This document shows, piece by piece, positions 38,257 to 47,592 of a DNA stretch of 64,000 nucleotides. The stretch's first letter is position 1. The number at the start of each line of letters is the position of its first letter. The stretch is taken from positions 239,035 to 303,034 of the forward strand of contig NZ_PGFC01000003.1 of NCBI RefSeq assembly GCF_002797875.1. The letters run 5' to 3'. The translations under genes and the position numbers were made by a program. The notes beneath the pieces are model-generated. The model searched no databases. It worked only from the letters and a program-made list of their open reading frames with translations, and had not been told where the DNA came from. Source of the DNA: Pseudoscardovia suis (GTDB lineage Bacteria > Actinomycetota > Actinomycetes > Actinomycetales > Bifidobacteriaceae).

Positions 38257-39543
38257 ATGGGTCTCAAGGTTCTGGTCATCGGGTCCGGTGCACGCGAACA
38301 CGCCATCGCCCACACGCTTCTCAAAGGTTCCAGCGTCGAGCAGGTGTTCGTCGCCCCCGGCAACCCTGGCATGGCGCAGGATGGAATCACCATCGTGCAG
38401 CTGGCACAGCACAATCAGGCCGCACTCATTGACTTCGCCAAGGAAAACGCCATCGATTTCGTGTTCGTCGGCCCGGAAGCACCGCTGATCGATGGCATTG
38501 TCGACACTTTCGAAGCCGCAGGAATCAAGGCTTTCGGCCCCAACAAGGTTGCGGCGCAGATCGAGGGCTCCAAGACGTTCGCCAAGGAACTCATGGCACG
38601 TCACAACATTCCCACGGCGCAGTACCGTTCGTTCTCCTCGCTGGAGGAATCCAAGGCATATGTCGCTGAGCATGGCGCTCCGATCGTCATCAAGGCCGAC
38701 GGCCTGGCTGCCGGCAAGGGCGTCACCGTCGCCATGGATGAGGACACCGCCTACAAGGCCTTGGAAGAGATCTTCGTGGATCACCGTTTCGGTGCCGCTG
38801 GCTCGTCCGTGGTGATCGAGGATTACCTCGAGGGTCAGGAATTTTCGCTAATGAGCTTCGTGCGCGGCAAGGAATTCTGGCCGATGCCGATTTCTCAGGA
38901 CCACAAGCGTGCGCATGATGGCGACAAGGGACCCAACACCGGCGGCATGGGCGCCTACTCCCCCGTTCCTCAGATTCCCCAGTCCGTCATCACCGAGGCA
39001 ATCGACACAATCGTGCGTCCGGTGACCGCGGCGATGGTGGATGAGGGAACGCCTTTCAATGGCATCCTGTATGCGGGGCTCATCGCCACGAAGGAAGGCC
39101 CGAAGGTCATCGAGTTCAATGCCCGCTTCGGCGATCCTGAGACGGAAGTCGTGCTGCCCAAGCTCACCAGCGACCTGGGCGAGGCGCTCAAGACGATCCT
39201 CGACGGCGGCACTCCGACATTCACGTGGGACGAACACCGCACGACGCTTGGCGTGGTGCTGGCGTCGAACGGCTACCCGATCAAGCCGCAGACCGGCTTC
39301 GCGGTGCCGAGGTTCGACCTGTCCGGCGATCCGGATGCGCATGTGTATTACGCAGGCGTGAAGAACACAGAGGACGGCTTGGTCTCCGACGGCGGCCGCG
39401 TGCTTCTCGTCGAGACGACCGGCAATGACATTGCCGATGCACAGCGCAAGGTGTATTCCATCGTGGACGCAGCCCAGACCACCGGCTACTTTTATCGTCA
39501 TGACATCGGCGCGAAAGGCCTTCCCGGATATCAGGCCGATTGA
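38257..39543 (+). CDS. purD: Phosphoribosylamine-glycine ligase (GAR synthetase)
   Basis: PurD couples phosphoribosylamine and glycine with ATP. The 428-residue ATP-grasp protein begins MGLKVLVIGSGAREHAIAH and has IVIKADGLAAGKGVTVAMD, NTGGMGAYSPVP and EFNARFGDPETEV. ATG 38257 has AAAGG upstream (11 bases); an open frame of 27 extra codons lacks a matching family N-terminus. Follows purM by 102 bases and ends at a terminator. Confidence 0.96.
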   Translation: MGLKVLVIGSGAREHAIAHTLLKGSSVEQVFVAPGNPGMAQDGITIVQLAQHNQAALIDFAKENAIDFVFVGPEAPLIDGIVDTFEAAGIKAFGPNKVAAQIEGSKTFAKELMARHNIPTAQYRSFSSLEESKAYVAEHGAPIVIKADGLAAGKGVTVAMDEDTAYKALEEIFVDHRFGAAGSSVVIEDYLEGQEFSLMSFVRGKEFWPMPISQDHKRAHDGDKGPNTGGMGAYSPVPQIPQSVITEAIDTIVRPVTAAMVDEGTPFNGILYAGLIATKEGPKVIEFNARFGDPETEVVLPKLTSDLGEALKTILDGGTPTFTWDEHRTTLGVVLASNGYPIKPQTGFAVPRFDLSGDPDAHVYYAGVKNTEDGLVSDGGRVLLVETTGNDIADAQRKVYSIVDAAQTTGYFYRHDIGAKGLPGYQAD

Positions 39544-39589
39544 TCAGCCGACCAGCTGATTGCAGGATGCTGCATCGGCTTGTCTGTGT

Positions 39590-39619
39590 ATGGCGGAGCT
39601 CAGGGGCTCCGCCATTTTC
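39590..39619 (+). terminator. Terminator of purF-purM-purD
   Basis: Perfect 10-bp stem ATGGCGGAGC with GCTCCGCCAT, then TTTTC. Confidence 0.85.
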
Positions 39620-39708
39620 ATACCCATGACACGCACCGATACCCACGACACGCTACGTCAGATGGCATTGCACGACTTGTCATGGGTCCATGTATGATAT
39701 ACATTGTT

Positions 39709-39727
39709 ATTGAGAACGTTTATCAAT
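39709..39727 (+). promoter_or_regulatory. Fur/Zur/Mur-type operator upstream of a metal-binding lipoprotein
   Basis: ATTGAGAACGTTTATCAAT is a near-palindrome (outer ATTGA/TCAAT, inner AA-x-GTT) of the Fur-family type. It ends 12 bases before the start of the lipoprotein and lies where RNA polymerase would sit; a likely -10 (TATACAT region, about 39697-39703) is just upstream. A Fur-family gene lies convergently 1.1 kb away. Confidence 0.65.
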
Positions 39728-39739
39728 TAAGGAGACAGG

Positions 39740-40738
39740 ATGGTTCACAGCCACAACTTCCTCAAAGCAGTCGGCGCAGTGGCGGCACTCGCGCTCACCG
39801 TCACACCGCTTGCCGCGTGCGGCGGCTCCTCGTCGGCGGGAGAAAGCTCTTCGTCGCAGGATTCCTCGAAGATCTCCGTCGTCGCCAGCATCAGCCAGTG
39901 GGGTTCGTTTGCCGAAAAAATCGGCGGCGACGATGTGAACGTGACCAACATCGTCTCTAGCACCTCCAGCACGGATTCCCACGAATACGAACCCACCGCC
40001 ACGGATGTGTCCGCCCTGACGGACGCCCAAGTCGCCATCGTCAACGGCGCAGGCTACGACACCTGGGCCACGGATGCACTGGAGAACGACTCCGACACCA
40101 CGGTCATCAATGTCGCCACCATCACCAACACCAGCGACGGCGCCAACCCCCATCTGTGGTTCTCAAAGGATGCTCGCGACAAGACCGCCCAGGCCGTGCA
40201 TGACGCCTTGGTGAAAGCCGACCCTGCGCACCAGAGCGATTACGACAAGAACCTCACGACATGGCAATCCGCCGAAACCAAGCTTGACTCCGGCATGAGC
40301 GAAATCAAGGAACAGGTCAGCGGCGACACCTACGTCGCCACCGAGAGCGTGGCGCAATACCTGCTCGACGACCTGGGAATGGTCGACAAGACACCCGCCG
40401 GTTACAAGAACGCCATGGCCAACGAAAGCGAACCCTCCGCGCAGGACGTGGATGAGATCACCAAGCTCATCACCAGCAAGTCGGTCGACGCCCTGGTGGT
40501 CAACGACCAAGAGAGCAACACGACCACCGAAAACCTCGTGACCGCTGCGAACAATGCCAAGATCGCAGTGTTCCACGTCACCGAATCAATGCCGGCGGAA
40601 ACGACGAACGTGCTCGATTGGATGAACTACCTCGCCAATTCGCTGATGCTCATCGTGCCGACGAGCGGTTCGGCAAGCGCCTCTGCCTCGGCATCTGCCT
40701 CTGCTTCCGATTCCAGCTCGGCTTCCTCCAGCAACTGA
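39740..40738 (+). CDS. Metal ABC transporter substrate-binding lipoprotein (Mn/Zn class)
   Basis: 332 residues; cluster A-I binding protein. Signal peptide with lipobox LAAC, then ISVVASISQWGSFAEKIGG. Likely metal ligands are His in DSHEYEPT, His in NPHLWFS, Glu in YVATESVAQYLL and an acidic residue in HVTES. His-His-Glu-Asp/Glu is the manganese-type set; zinc-type proteins have a third His and usually a His-rich loop, which is missing. The Ser/Ala C-terminal tail is a repeat. ATG 39740 follows AAGGAG. No permease or ATPase lies nearby, so it must work with an importer elsewhere. Confidence 0.85.
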   Translation: MVHSHNFLKAVGAVAALALTVTPLAACGGSSSAGESSSSQDSSKISVVASISQWGSFAEKIGGDDVNVTNIVSSTSSTDSHEYEPTATDVSALTDAQVAIVNGAGYDTWATDALENDSDTTVINVATITNTSDGANPHLWFSKDARDKTAQAVHDALVKADPAHQSDYDKNLTTWQSAETKLDSGMSEIKEQVSGDTYVATESVAQYLLDDLGMVDKTPAGYKNAMANESEPSAQDVDEITKLITSKSVDALVVNDQESNTTTENLVTAANNAKIAVFHVTESMPAETTNVLDWMNYLANSLMLIVPTSGSASASASASASASDSSSASSSN

Positions 40739-40783
40739 ACCGCGCACAGCGTGCGAGCGACCGCTGCGAGAAGCCCCGTCGCC

Positions 40784-40824
40784 ATCAGGCCCCTGCACCA
40801 TTCCACGTGGTGCAGGGGCCTGAT
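40784..40824. terminator. Bidirectional terminator between the lipoprotein and Fur-family genes
   Basis: Perfect 17-bp stem (40784-40800 with 40808-40824), 7-base loop, between convergent genes. T-rich tail only on the plus strand. Confidence 0.8.
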
Positions 40825-40842
40825 TCGTTGCTTCTGCCAGCC

Positions 40843-41298
40843 TTACTCGCCCTGCTGGGCTTGTTGGGCTTGCTCACCCTGCTTGCTTTGCTTGCCCGCC
40901 TTCTTTTTCTTCTGGCAATCGCTGCACAGTCCGAAGACCTCAAGCACATGGCGGGAGATAGTGAACCCGTTCTCGGCAGCGATGGCACGCATCCAATCAC
41001 CGTCCGGCGGTTCGATCTCCACGGTCTTGCCGCAGCCTTCGCACACGAGATGATGATGATGCTTGGGAGTTTCCACGCACAGGCGATACAGCTGCCGGCC
41101 GCCCATCGAAATCGTGTCTGCCGAGCCGGATTCCGCCAAGGAATTGAGCTGACGGTATACGGTCGCCAGACCCACCGTGCGATGCTGTGCACGCAACTGC
41201 GCATACAGGTCGGAGGCAGAGATGAAATCATCCGCCTCGCGCAACGCCTCGGTTATGGCGTCCTTCTGCTCCGTATGCCGGCTTTTGCCCGTTGCCAT
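40843..41298 (-). CDS. Fur-family metalloregulator
   Basis: 151-residue DNA-binding repressor. Winged helix near the N-terminus (SASDLYAQLRAQHRTVGLATVYRQLNSL), regulatory HHHHLVCEGCGKTVE with sensor His residues, and two CxxC motifs (CEGC, CSDC) for structural zinc. The C-terminal tail KKKKAGKQSKQGEQAQQ is built by 9-bp units. ATG 41298 follows GAGGAGG; a start five codons earlier overlaps this site. The CxxC pairs and the nearby operator favour a Zur- or Mur-like role; the metal cannot be decided by reading. Confidence 0.88.
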   Translation of the reverse strand: MATGKSRHTEQKDAITEALREADDFISASDLYAQLRAQHRTVGLATVYRQLNSLAESGSADTISMGGRQLYRLCVETPKHHHHLVCEGCGKTVEIEPPDGDWMRAIAAENGFTISRHVLEVFGLCSDCQKKKKAGKQSKQGEQAQQAQQGE

Positions 41299-41457
41299 TG
41301 TCCTCCTCACCATTCAAGGTTTGCGATTGGTGTGCGATTGCCGAATGCGACGGTCGCCGCGCACAACAACAATTGTCGAACGCTACGACCGCCAGACGCC
41401 CCCACGAATCGTCGGCTGCTGGCAGACGGAACCGTGGATGATGCCTGTTGCAGGCGC

Positions 41458-42669
41458 CTACGCCAAATCCGCCCAGCAACCCGTCGCTTCCAGCTCCTGC
41501 GCGGTGCGCGCCGTGTCATCCGTGAGCACCGTGATGTGTCCCATCTTGCGATCGTGCTTGACCTGTGCCTTGCCATAGTCATGCGTGAACCATTCGGGAT
41601 GCTGCCCGATGAGCGCACGGGTGGGGGCGACATGCTGGCCGAGCACATTGACCATGACCGCAGGGCTCAGAAGCCGGGGCTCGGGAAGCGGCCAGCCGGC
41701 GATGCCGCGCACATGCGCCTCGAACTGATCGATGGAGCATGCCTCGATGGTGTAGTGGCCAGAGTTGTGCGGACGCGGCGCCAGCTCGTTGACAAGCACG
41801 CCGCCGTCCTTGAGCACGAACAGCTCGATGCCCAGGGTGCCGGCAAGCTTGAAGCCCGCCGCCAGACGCAACGCAAGGTCACGCGCCGCGGTGGCGAGCG
41901 GGGAGTTCGGGTCCGCCGCATGCTCAGCCGGGGCAATCGTCATGTGCAGGATGTTGTTGCGATGCACGTTGCGCACCACAGGGAAAGTGACATACTGCTC
42001 GCCATTGCCACTCACAAGGACGGATGCCTCATAAGCGAAGTCCACGAAGCCCTCGAGGATGGACGGCGCAAAACCGCCGTGAGCGTCTTCCCCGTCGACG
42101 CCGTCGCCAGCCTCAAGCCCATGCCCAGTGCCGTCCCACGGTGTTGTATGCGCGACTTCTTCCACATCGGCCTGGGTGCGCAGCACGAACTGGCCGTGAC
42201 CGTCATACCCTCCGCGCGTCGTCTTGAGCACCGCGGGCAGACCGATCTGCTCCACCGCGGCACGCAGGTCGTCCATGCTGTTGACGGCACGCCACGGAGC
42301 GGTGCCGATGCCATGCTTGTTGATGAAGGTCTTCTCGTTGATGCGGTCCTGTGTGACGCGCAGCAAGTCAGTTCCTTGCGGAATCTGCGTCACATCACGC
42401 ACGGAATCAAGCGCATCGGCGTCCACGTTCTCAAACTCATACGTGAGCACGTCACTGCGCTCGGCGAGCTGACGGATGGCGGCCTTGTCGTCATATTCCG
42501 CCACGATCTGCCAGTCCCCCACCTGGGCTGCCGGGCAATCCGGCGTGGGATCGAGCACTCCGACACGGAATCCCATGTATTTGGCGGAAAGCGCCATCAT
42601 CTGACCAAGCTGACCGCCTCCCACGATTCCAATCGTCGAACCCGGCTGCAGCAACTTCGTTTCGCTCAT
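41458..42669 (-). CDS. purK: N5-carboxyaminoimidazole ribonucleotide synthase PurK
   Basis: PurK carboxylates AIR with ATP and bicarbonate to N5-CAIR. The 403-residue ATP-grasp protein has GIVGGGQLGQMMALSA, VLKTTRGGYDGHGQ and NELAPRPHNSGHYTIEAC. A Gly/Asp/His-rich insertion (about residues 185-208, GTGHGLEAGDGVDGEDAHGG) is longer than usual. ATG 42669 follows GAAGGA. purE is upstream on the same strand, 368 bases away, with a large structured element in between. Confidence 0.94.
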   Translation of the reverse strand: MSETKLLQPGSTIGIVGGGQLGQMMALSAKYMGFRVGVLDPTPDCPAAQVGDWQIVAEYDDKAAIRQLAERSDVLTYEFENVDADALDSVRDVTQIPQGTDLLRVTQDRINEKTFINKHGIGTAPWRAVNSMDDLRAAVEQIGLPAVLKTTRGGYDGHGQFVLRTQADVEEVAHTTPWDGTGHGLEAGDGVDGEDAHGGFAPSILEGFVDFAYEASVLVSGNGEQYVTFPVVRNVHRNNILHMTIAPAEHAADPNSPLATAARDLALRLAAGFKLAGTLGIELFVLKDGGVLVNELAPRPHNSGHYTIEACSIDQFEAHVRGIAGWPLPEPRLLSPAVMVNVLGQHVAPTRALIGQHPEWFTHDYGKAQVKHDRKMGHITVLTDDTARTAQELEATGCWADLA

Positions 42670-42825
42670 GACGCTTCCTTCATGGAACTTGATTTCGTGA
42701 ATCATTCTTCGTGGATCATTCATAGATTAGACCGTCCGGCCCACAGGTCGAAGGCATATGGCCACAGGCCTGGCTGCGGACGGCTGCACCGCGGTTACAT
42801 ACTACAGTTGCCCGTCCACGACAGC

Positions 42826-42898
42826 GCCCGGCATACCACGTGATTTTTCTCACGGATCGTTGCAGATCACGCTGATTCACGTGCATGGTATACCGGGC
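42826..42898 (-). promoter_or_regulatory. Long stem-loop in the purE-purK gap
   Basis: On the minus strand GCCCGGTATACCATGCACGTGA (42898-42877) pairs with TCACGTGGTATGCCGGGC (42843-42826), leaving a 4-base bulge; about 33 bases between them hold an inner GTGA-GAAAAA-TCAC element. It may be a leader of purK or a processing/attenuation signal. The remaining gap (42670-42825, 42899-43037) shows no gene. Confidence 0.55.
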
Positions 42899-43037
42899 CC
42901 TGTTTCAGTCTGTTGTTAGTTCAACCGTCTTGTCAGGTCAGCCGCATTGTCGTTCCAACGCACCGCCCTAGTGTCACTGCAGACTTGCGTTGCCGTTCCT
43001 GCCTTGATAGAGCATGGTTGCAACGTCGCGATGGCGT

Positions 43038-43535
43038 TCACACCAATTCGGCGTTGGACTGGGCAACCTTCTCCTTGAGTTCATTGCGGTAATCGGCAAG
43101 GGCCGTGACAAGGCGCTCGTCCGTGGTCGAAAGAATCTGCACAGCCAGCAAACCGGCATTCGTCGCGCCGGAATTGCCCACAGCGGTCGTCGCCACAGGA
43201 ATGCCGCCGGGCATCTGCACGATCGACAGCAGCGAATCCCAGCCGGAAAGCGCGTGGGACCGCACCGGTACGCCGATGACGGGAAGCGTGGTCTGCGCCG
43301 CGATCATGCCCGGCAGGTGGGCCGCACCGCCGGCACCGGCGATGATGACGTGAAGACCGTTGCCGCGCGCATCATGAGCGAACTGCGCCATGAGCTCCGG
43401 CGTGCGATGCGCTGAAATGACCTGCTTCATGTAAGGCACTTCAAAACGATCGAGGATGTCGCATGCATGCTTCATCGTTTCCCAATCGCTCGACGAACCC
43501 ATCACGACGGCGACAATCGGCTTGCTATCTGTCAT
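43038..43535 (-). CDS. purE: N5-CAIR mutase PurE (class I)
   Basis: PurE moves the carboxyl group of N5-CAIR to give CAIR. 165 residues. [25 protein letters not shown] and [17 protein letters not shown] are class I signatures; class I fits with the presence of PurK. ATG 43535 follows TTGGAGG. Short extra frame upstream is rejected. Confidence 0.96.
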   Translation of the reverse strand: MTDSKPIVAVVMGSSSDWETMKHACDILDRFEVPYMKQVISAHRTPELMAQFAHDARGNGLHVIIAGAGGAAHLPGMIAAQTTLPVIGVPVRSHALSGWDSLLSIVQMPGGIPVATTAVGNSGATNAGLLAVQILSTTDERLVTALADYRNELKEKVAQSNAELV

Positions 43536-43775
43536 GTTTCCTCCAACGCCACGGCCCACAGCCTTTGCAGGCAACTACGCCATCAGTCTACGCGATGGGG
43601 CGGAATGCCCGGCAAGGCATGTTGGGGACGCACGCTGCGCATCGCGGAAGCGCCAGCAGCCGCGAAACCCTTGGCGACGCGCCACTGATGCAATCTGCAT
43701 ACCGCCCGCGCCACGCAACGGCGCTGATGTTGCTACAATGCTTCGTGGACGTGCGTGATGTGACGCACGACTGTC

Positions 43776-43849
43776 GCCCCAGTAGCTCAGTTGGATAGAG
43801 CAACGTCCTTCTAAGTCGGAGGTCGCCGGTTCGAATCCGGCCTGGGGCA
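43776..43849 (+). tRNA. tRNA-Arg (anticodon TCT) with two anticodon-stem mismatches
   Basis: Cloverleaf: acceptor GCCCCAG/CTGGGGC, D arm GCTCAGTTGGATAGAGC, loop CTTCTAA with anticodon TCT, T arm GCCGGTTCGAATCCGGC, discriminator A. CCA is not encoded. The anticodon stem reads ACGTC with GTCGG, so 27-43 is A-G and 30-40 is T-T; only three normal pairs remain. Confidence 0.88.
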
Positions 43850-43889
43850 CTTTGTTTTGCGAAGGGCACTTTGTGAATCGGCGACCGCG

Positions 43890-45950
43890 TTAGCGCACGT
43901 TGGAGTTATAGACGTAATCCTGAATCTGCTTGCGCTGCTGCTCGATGGCGGAGACCTCGCCCAGCAGACGGAATTTCGCCTCCCCCTCGGGCATGCCCTT
44001 CATGCGAGCGCGAATCTGCCCTATGCGGCGCACGCAATCGGCGTCAAGCAGTTTCACCAGCAGCTGCAGCGCATAGTTGGCCTCCCGGGAACTGGCGGCA
44101 CGCAAAGGCGCGGAAGCCCCAGCCTGACGTTGCTGCTCTACAATCTGCGGGTCGGCAATGACCGGCAGCGGCATCGCAGCCAGCTGCTGCACGACGGGGG
44201 CGAGCATGGGACCGGCCATCTGCACAAGCGTCTCCACCCATGCGGATGCGTTCAAGCCGCTGTCCGCCGCGGGCAGCCCGCCTACAGCCTGGACCACATC
44301 GAACAGACTTTGGAACGTGGGGATGCGGAAGCAGTTTTCCGTGAGATTGGCAAACTGCGTGGGATCGAACGCCCGCGGCAATTGCACCACCATTCCCATG
44401 AACTGCTGCTCGGTGCTGAACACCGCGTCATCGACGGAATAATAATTCTGGTTCGCCGCATCGAAACGCGCCACCGCCTGCGGCGACACCATCTCCTGCT
44501 GCCCCGCGCCTGCCGGTCCGCGCATCGATCTGCGCGCGAACCCATGCGTCTCAGGGACTGGGGCATAGATGTCTTCGGAACGCACGTGCTGACGTTTGCG
44601 CTCCTCGGACACCGCCTGCCGGAGCATTGCCACGTCCATGCCTATGCGCCCTGCCGCCTTGCGCGTGTAGGCGTCGACAAGGGAACGGTCACGAATCTGC
44701 GCCAGAATGGGCGCCACCGCGCGCGCCGCGCCGACGCTCCCGGGAGTGATCTGGGTGTCGAATCTGTCGATGATCGAATCGATCACGAAATCGTACAGCG
44801 GTTTCGCATCCTTGATGAGGTTGCGCACAGCGGCATCACCGTCTTTGATGCGCAGATCGCACGGATCGAGACCGTCGTGCGCCACCGCCACAAAAGTCTG
44901 TGTGAGGAACTGGCCGTCGAATTGAAACGCACGCAGTGCAGCCTTCTGCCCGGCGGAATCACCATCAAAGGTGAACACCACACGCGATCCGTCGACCGGC
45001 CCCACCAATTGGATGGATCCCAGTTTCTCGTCAGCGATGAGCCTGCGCACGATTTTCGCGTGCTCTTCGCCGAACGCGGTGCCGCATGTAGCAACCGCAT
45101 TGCGCACCCCCGCTAAATGGCATGCCATCACATCGGTGTAGCCTTCCACAATCACGATTTGATGGGTTTTGCGCACGGTTTCCTTCGCCATGTCAATGCC
45201 ATACAACACTTTGTTTTTGTGGTAGAGCTCCGTGTCCGGCGTGTTGATGTATTTGGCTTCGATGCGGTCGTCGTCAAACAGCTTGCGGGCGCCGAAGCCC
45301 AGCGTGCGACCGGTGGTGTCGCAGATCGGCCACGTGACCCTGCCTTGGAAGTAGTCATAGGCACCATGACTGCCCTGTCGAGCGAGACCGGCCCCCACCA
45401 TTTCTTCAATGGTGAATCCCTTCGACGACAGGTGGCGCACCAGTTCGTTGCCGCCGCGCGGCGCATAACCGCAGCCGAAGCGCTTGCACGCCTCTTGCGG
45501 GAAGGACCTGCCGGCAAGCAGCTGCCGCGCCTTGAGAGCCTCGGGAGAAAACAGCTGTGCGCTGAAGAAGTTCTGTGCTTCGGAGCAAGCTTCCAACAAG
45601 CGTGCGCGCGATACGCCGCGGTGCCGCGAACCGCGATCCTGCGTTCCTTGCTGATAGTGCAGCTCGTAATGGTAACGGTCCGCCAGCAATTCCAGCGCCT
45701 CGCGAAAGTCGATGCCGTCGCGTTCCTCCACGTAGTTGAACACATCGCCGCTTTTGCCGCATCCGAAGCAATGCCAGTAACCGTTGGATGGATTGACGGA
45801 GAAACTCGGTGTCTTCTCGTCATGGAACGGGCACAGCCCCATGTATTGGGAGCCGCTCTGCTTGAGCATCACATCATCCGACACGATGTCATACAGGTTC
45901 GCCATCGAGCGAATCTTCTCAATGTCTTCCGGCACGACGAAGCCAGCCAT
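43890..45950 (-). CDS. dnaG: DNA primase DnaG
   Basis: DnaG makes RNA primers at the replication fork. 686 residues: N-terminal zinc domain CPFHDEKTPSFSVNPSNGYWHCFGCG, catalytic region with VIVEGYTDVMACHLAGV and FTFDGDSAGQKAALRA (TOPRIM), and a C-terminal DnaB-binding helical region. ATG 45950 lies six bases after GGGAGG; the longer frame extends through the intergenic space without homology. Upstream gap of 286 bases to alr holds no gene. Confidence 0.95.
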   Translation of the reverse strand: MAGFVVPEDIEKIRSMANLYDIVSDDVMLKQSGSQYMGLCPFHDEKTPSFSVNPSNGYWHCFGCGKSGDVFNYVEERDGIDFREALELLADRYHYELHYQQGTQDRGSRHRGVSRARLLEACSEAQNFFSAQLFSPEALKARQLLAGRSFPQEACKRFGCGYAPRGGNELVRHLSSKGFTIEEMVGAGLARQGSHGAYDYFQGRVTWPICDTTGRTLGFGARKLFDDDRIEAKYINTPDTELYHKNKVLYGIDMAKETVRKTHQIVIVEGYTDVMACHLAGVRNAVATCGTAFGEEHAKIVRRLIADEKLGSIQLVGPVDGSRVVFTFDGDSAGQKAALRAFQFDGQFLTQTFVAVAHDGLDPCDLRIKDGDAAVRNLIKDAKPLYDFVIDSIIDRFDTQITPGSVGAARAVAPILAQIRDRSLVDAYTRKAAGRIGMDVAMLRQAVSEERKRQHVRSEDIYAPVPETHGFARRSMRGPAGAGQQEMVSPQAVARFDAANQNYYSVDDAVFSTEQQFMGMVVQLPRAFDPTQFANLTENCFRIPTFQSLFDVVQAVGGLPAADSGLNASAWVETLVQMAGPMLAPVVQQLAAMPLPVIADPQIVEQQRQAGASAPLRAASSREANYALQLLVKLLDADCVRRIGQIRARMKGMPEGEAKFRLLGEVSAIEQQRKQIQDYVYNSNVR

Positions 45951-46236
45951 CAGCATCCTCCCTGTCCATCGGCAATCACGAGCGGCAATCACTAGCGTTT
46001 GCCAGCAGATTCCAAAGTCTGCGCGCCATCTCCGCAACAAGACCCCGGCGGGCAGACCAAGCACCCAAAAGTCTACCGCAGCACGACCAGCGTCGCCGCT
46101 GCATCCCTGCGCAACCTCCACGCCGAGCGGACCAATGCTGGCGGCGGAATAACATGTGCCGCCGCGTCTCACCACCGCGACGGCACATTCACAACGCTTC
46201 ACGCCGCCAGCCCCACCCGGCGACGTGCAAGCACCG

Positions 46237-47592
46237 TCACAACAATGCGTTGGGATCGAGCAACGCGCGGTCCGCCTCGGGCAGCACGTCGGCATTGAGA
46301 TAGAGACGCGGGATGCGATTGCGCAGGCAGGTGAAGATCTCATAGCTGATCGTATCGGCTGCGCGCGCCCAGTCGTCGGCGGTCGGCTCCACGAAACCAT
46401 CACCGCGGCCAGGTCCGAACAGCACCACGGTGTCGCCTTCCTGCACGCCCAGATCAGCGGCGCGACCCTTGAGGTCGATGATGAACTGATCCATGCACAC
46501 GCGGCCGCTCACGCGATACAGGCGCGGACCATCGTTCGTCATCACGCGCACGGGACCGCCGAGCTTGAGCTCATGCTTGGCGCCCTGCGGGTCGAAGCCA
46601 GAGGCGGAGCGATGGATGCCGTCGGCGTAACCCAGCGGCACGATGGCGGTGCTGGTGTCCTGCGGAGTGAGGTACGTGCGGCCGTATGAAATGCCGTGGC
46701 CTGCCTCCACGTCCTTGACCGTGCCCAGCTGAGCCTGCAGCGTCATCGCCGGCGTGAGGCCCCAATCGCGCGGCGTGCCCATCTCAGAATCAGGCTCATA
46801 GCCATACAGGCCGACGCCGGGGCGCGTGAGCTCGAAGTGAATCTCCGGGCGATTGAGCGTGGCGGCGGTGTTGGCCAAGTGACGGATGCGCGGCGCAATG
46901 CCAGCGGCTTCCATGCGACGGGTGAAATCATTAAAATTGCGCACCTGCTGGTCGGTCGCCGCCACGAAATCAGGCGTGGACGGGGCGTCCGCCACCGCCA
47001 GGTGACTCCACTGCCCCACGATGTCAAGCACGCCTTCCTCGGCGAGTGGCACGAGCTTGGCGAGCGCGGCGTCGAATCCTTGCGGCGTGAAACCATTGCG
47101 ACCGAAACCGGAATCCACCTTCACATGCACGCGAGCGGTCTTGCCCAGACGGCGCGCCGCGGCAGCAACACCATCGATGCCAGGCAGGGAGCCGACAGAG
47201 ATGTCAATGTCGTTGTCGATCAATTCGTCGAACGGCACTTCCGCGCCGGAATACACCCACGTGAGGATGTGCGCGCGGTCTGGGCCGATGCCAGCCTTGC
47301 GCAGCAGCAGGGCCTCATGGGATTGCGCAGTGCCCAGCCACGTGGCGCCACCTGCGAGCGCCGCAAGCGCCGCGGGGATCAAGCCATGGCCGTAGGCGTC
47401 CGCCTTGACGACGCCCATGACCGCGGTGCCCGAATGTGCACCGCCGCATACTTCGACCAAGTGCGCCATGTTGTCGCGCAAGGTTTTGAGGTCAACGATC
47501 GCCTGCGCGGGATACTGCCTGCGTGCGCGATCATAGTTTGCTTTGCCGGTTTCACTGGAGAAGGCCCATTCGGGGGCTGCACTCAAAGTCAT
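46237..47592 (-). CDS. alr: Alanine racemase
   Basis: PLP enzyme interconverting L- and D-alanine for peptidoglycan. 451 residues. AIVDLKTLRDNMAHLV, PLP lysine in VVKADAYGHGL, HLANTAATLNRP, and SYGRTYLT followed by VPLGYADGIHR are all present; the catalytic Tyr region is intact. ATG 47592 starts MTLSAAPEWAF with only a weak AGAG site; a longer frame of 45 codons lacks family similarity. Somewhat longer than the ~370-residue norm because of extra N- and C-terminal residues. Confidence 0.95.
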   Translation of the reverse strand: MTLSAAPEWAFSSETGKANYDRARRQYPAQAIVDLKTLRDNMAHLVEVCGGAHSGTAVMGVVKADAYGHGLIPAALAALAGGATWLGTAQSHEALLLRKAGIGPDRAHILTWVYSGAEVPFDELIDNDIDISVGSLPGIDGVAAAARRLGKTARVHVKVDSGFGRNGFTPQGFDAALAKLVPLAEEGVLDIVGQWSHLAVADAPSTPDFVAATDQQVRNFNDFTRRMEAAGIAPRIRHLANTAATLNRPEIHFELTRPGVGLYGYEPDSEMGTPRDWGLTPAMTLQAQLGTVKDVEAGHGISYGRTYLTPQDTSTAIVPLGYADGIHRSASGFDPQGAKHELKLGGPVRVMTNDGPRLYRVSGRVCMDQFIIDLKGRAADLGVQEGDTVVLFGPGRGDGFVEPTADDWARAADTISYEIFTCLRNRIPRLYLNADVLPEADRALLDPNALL

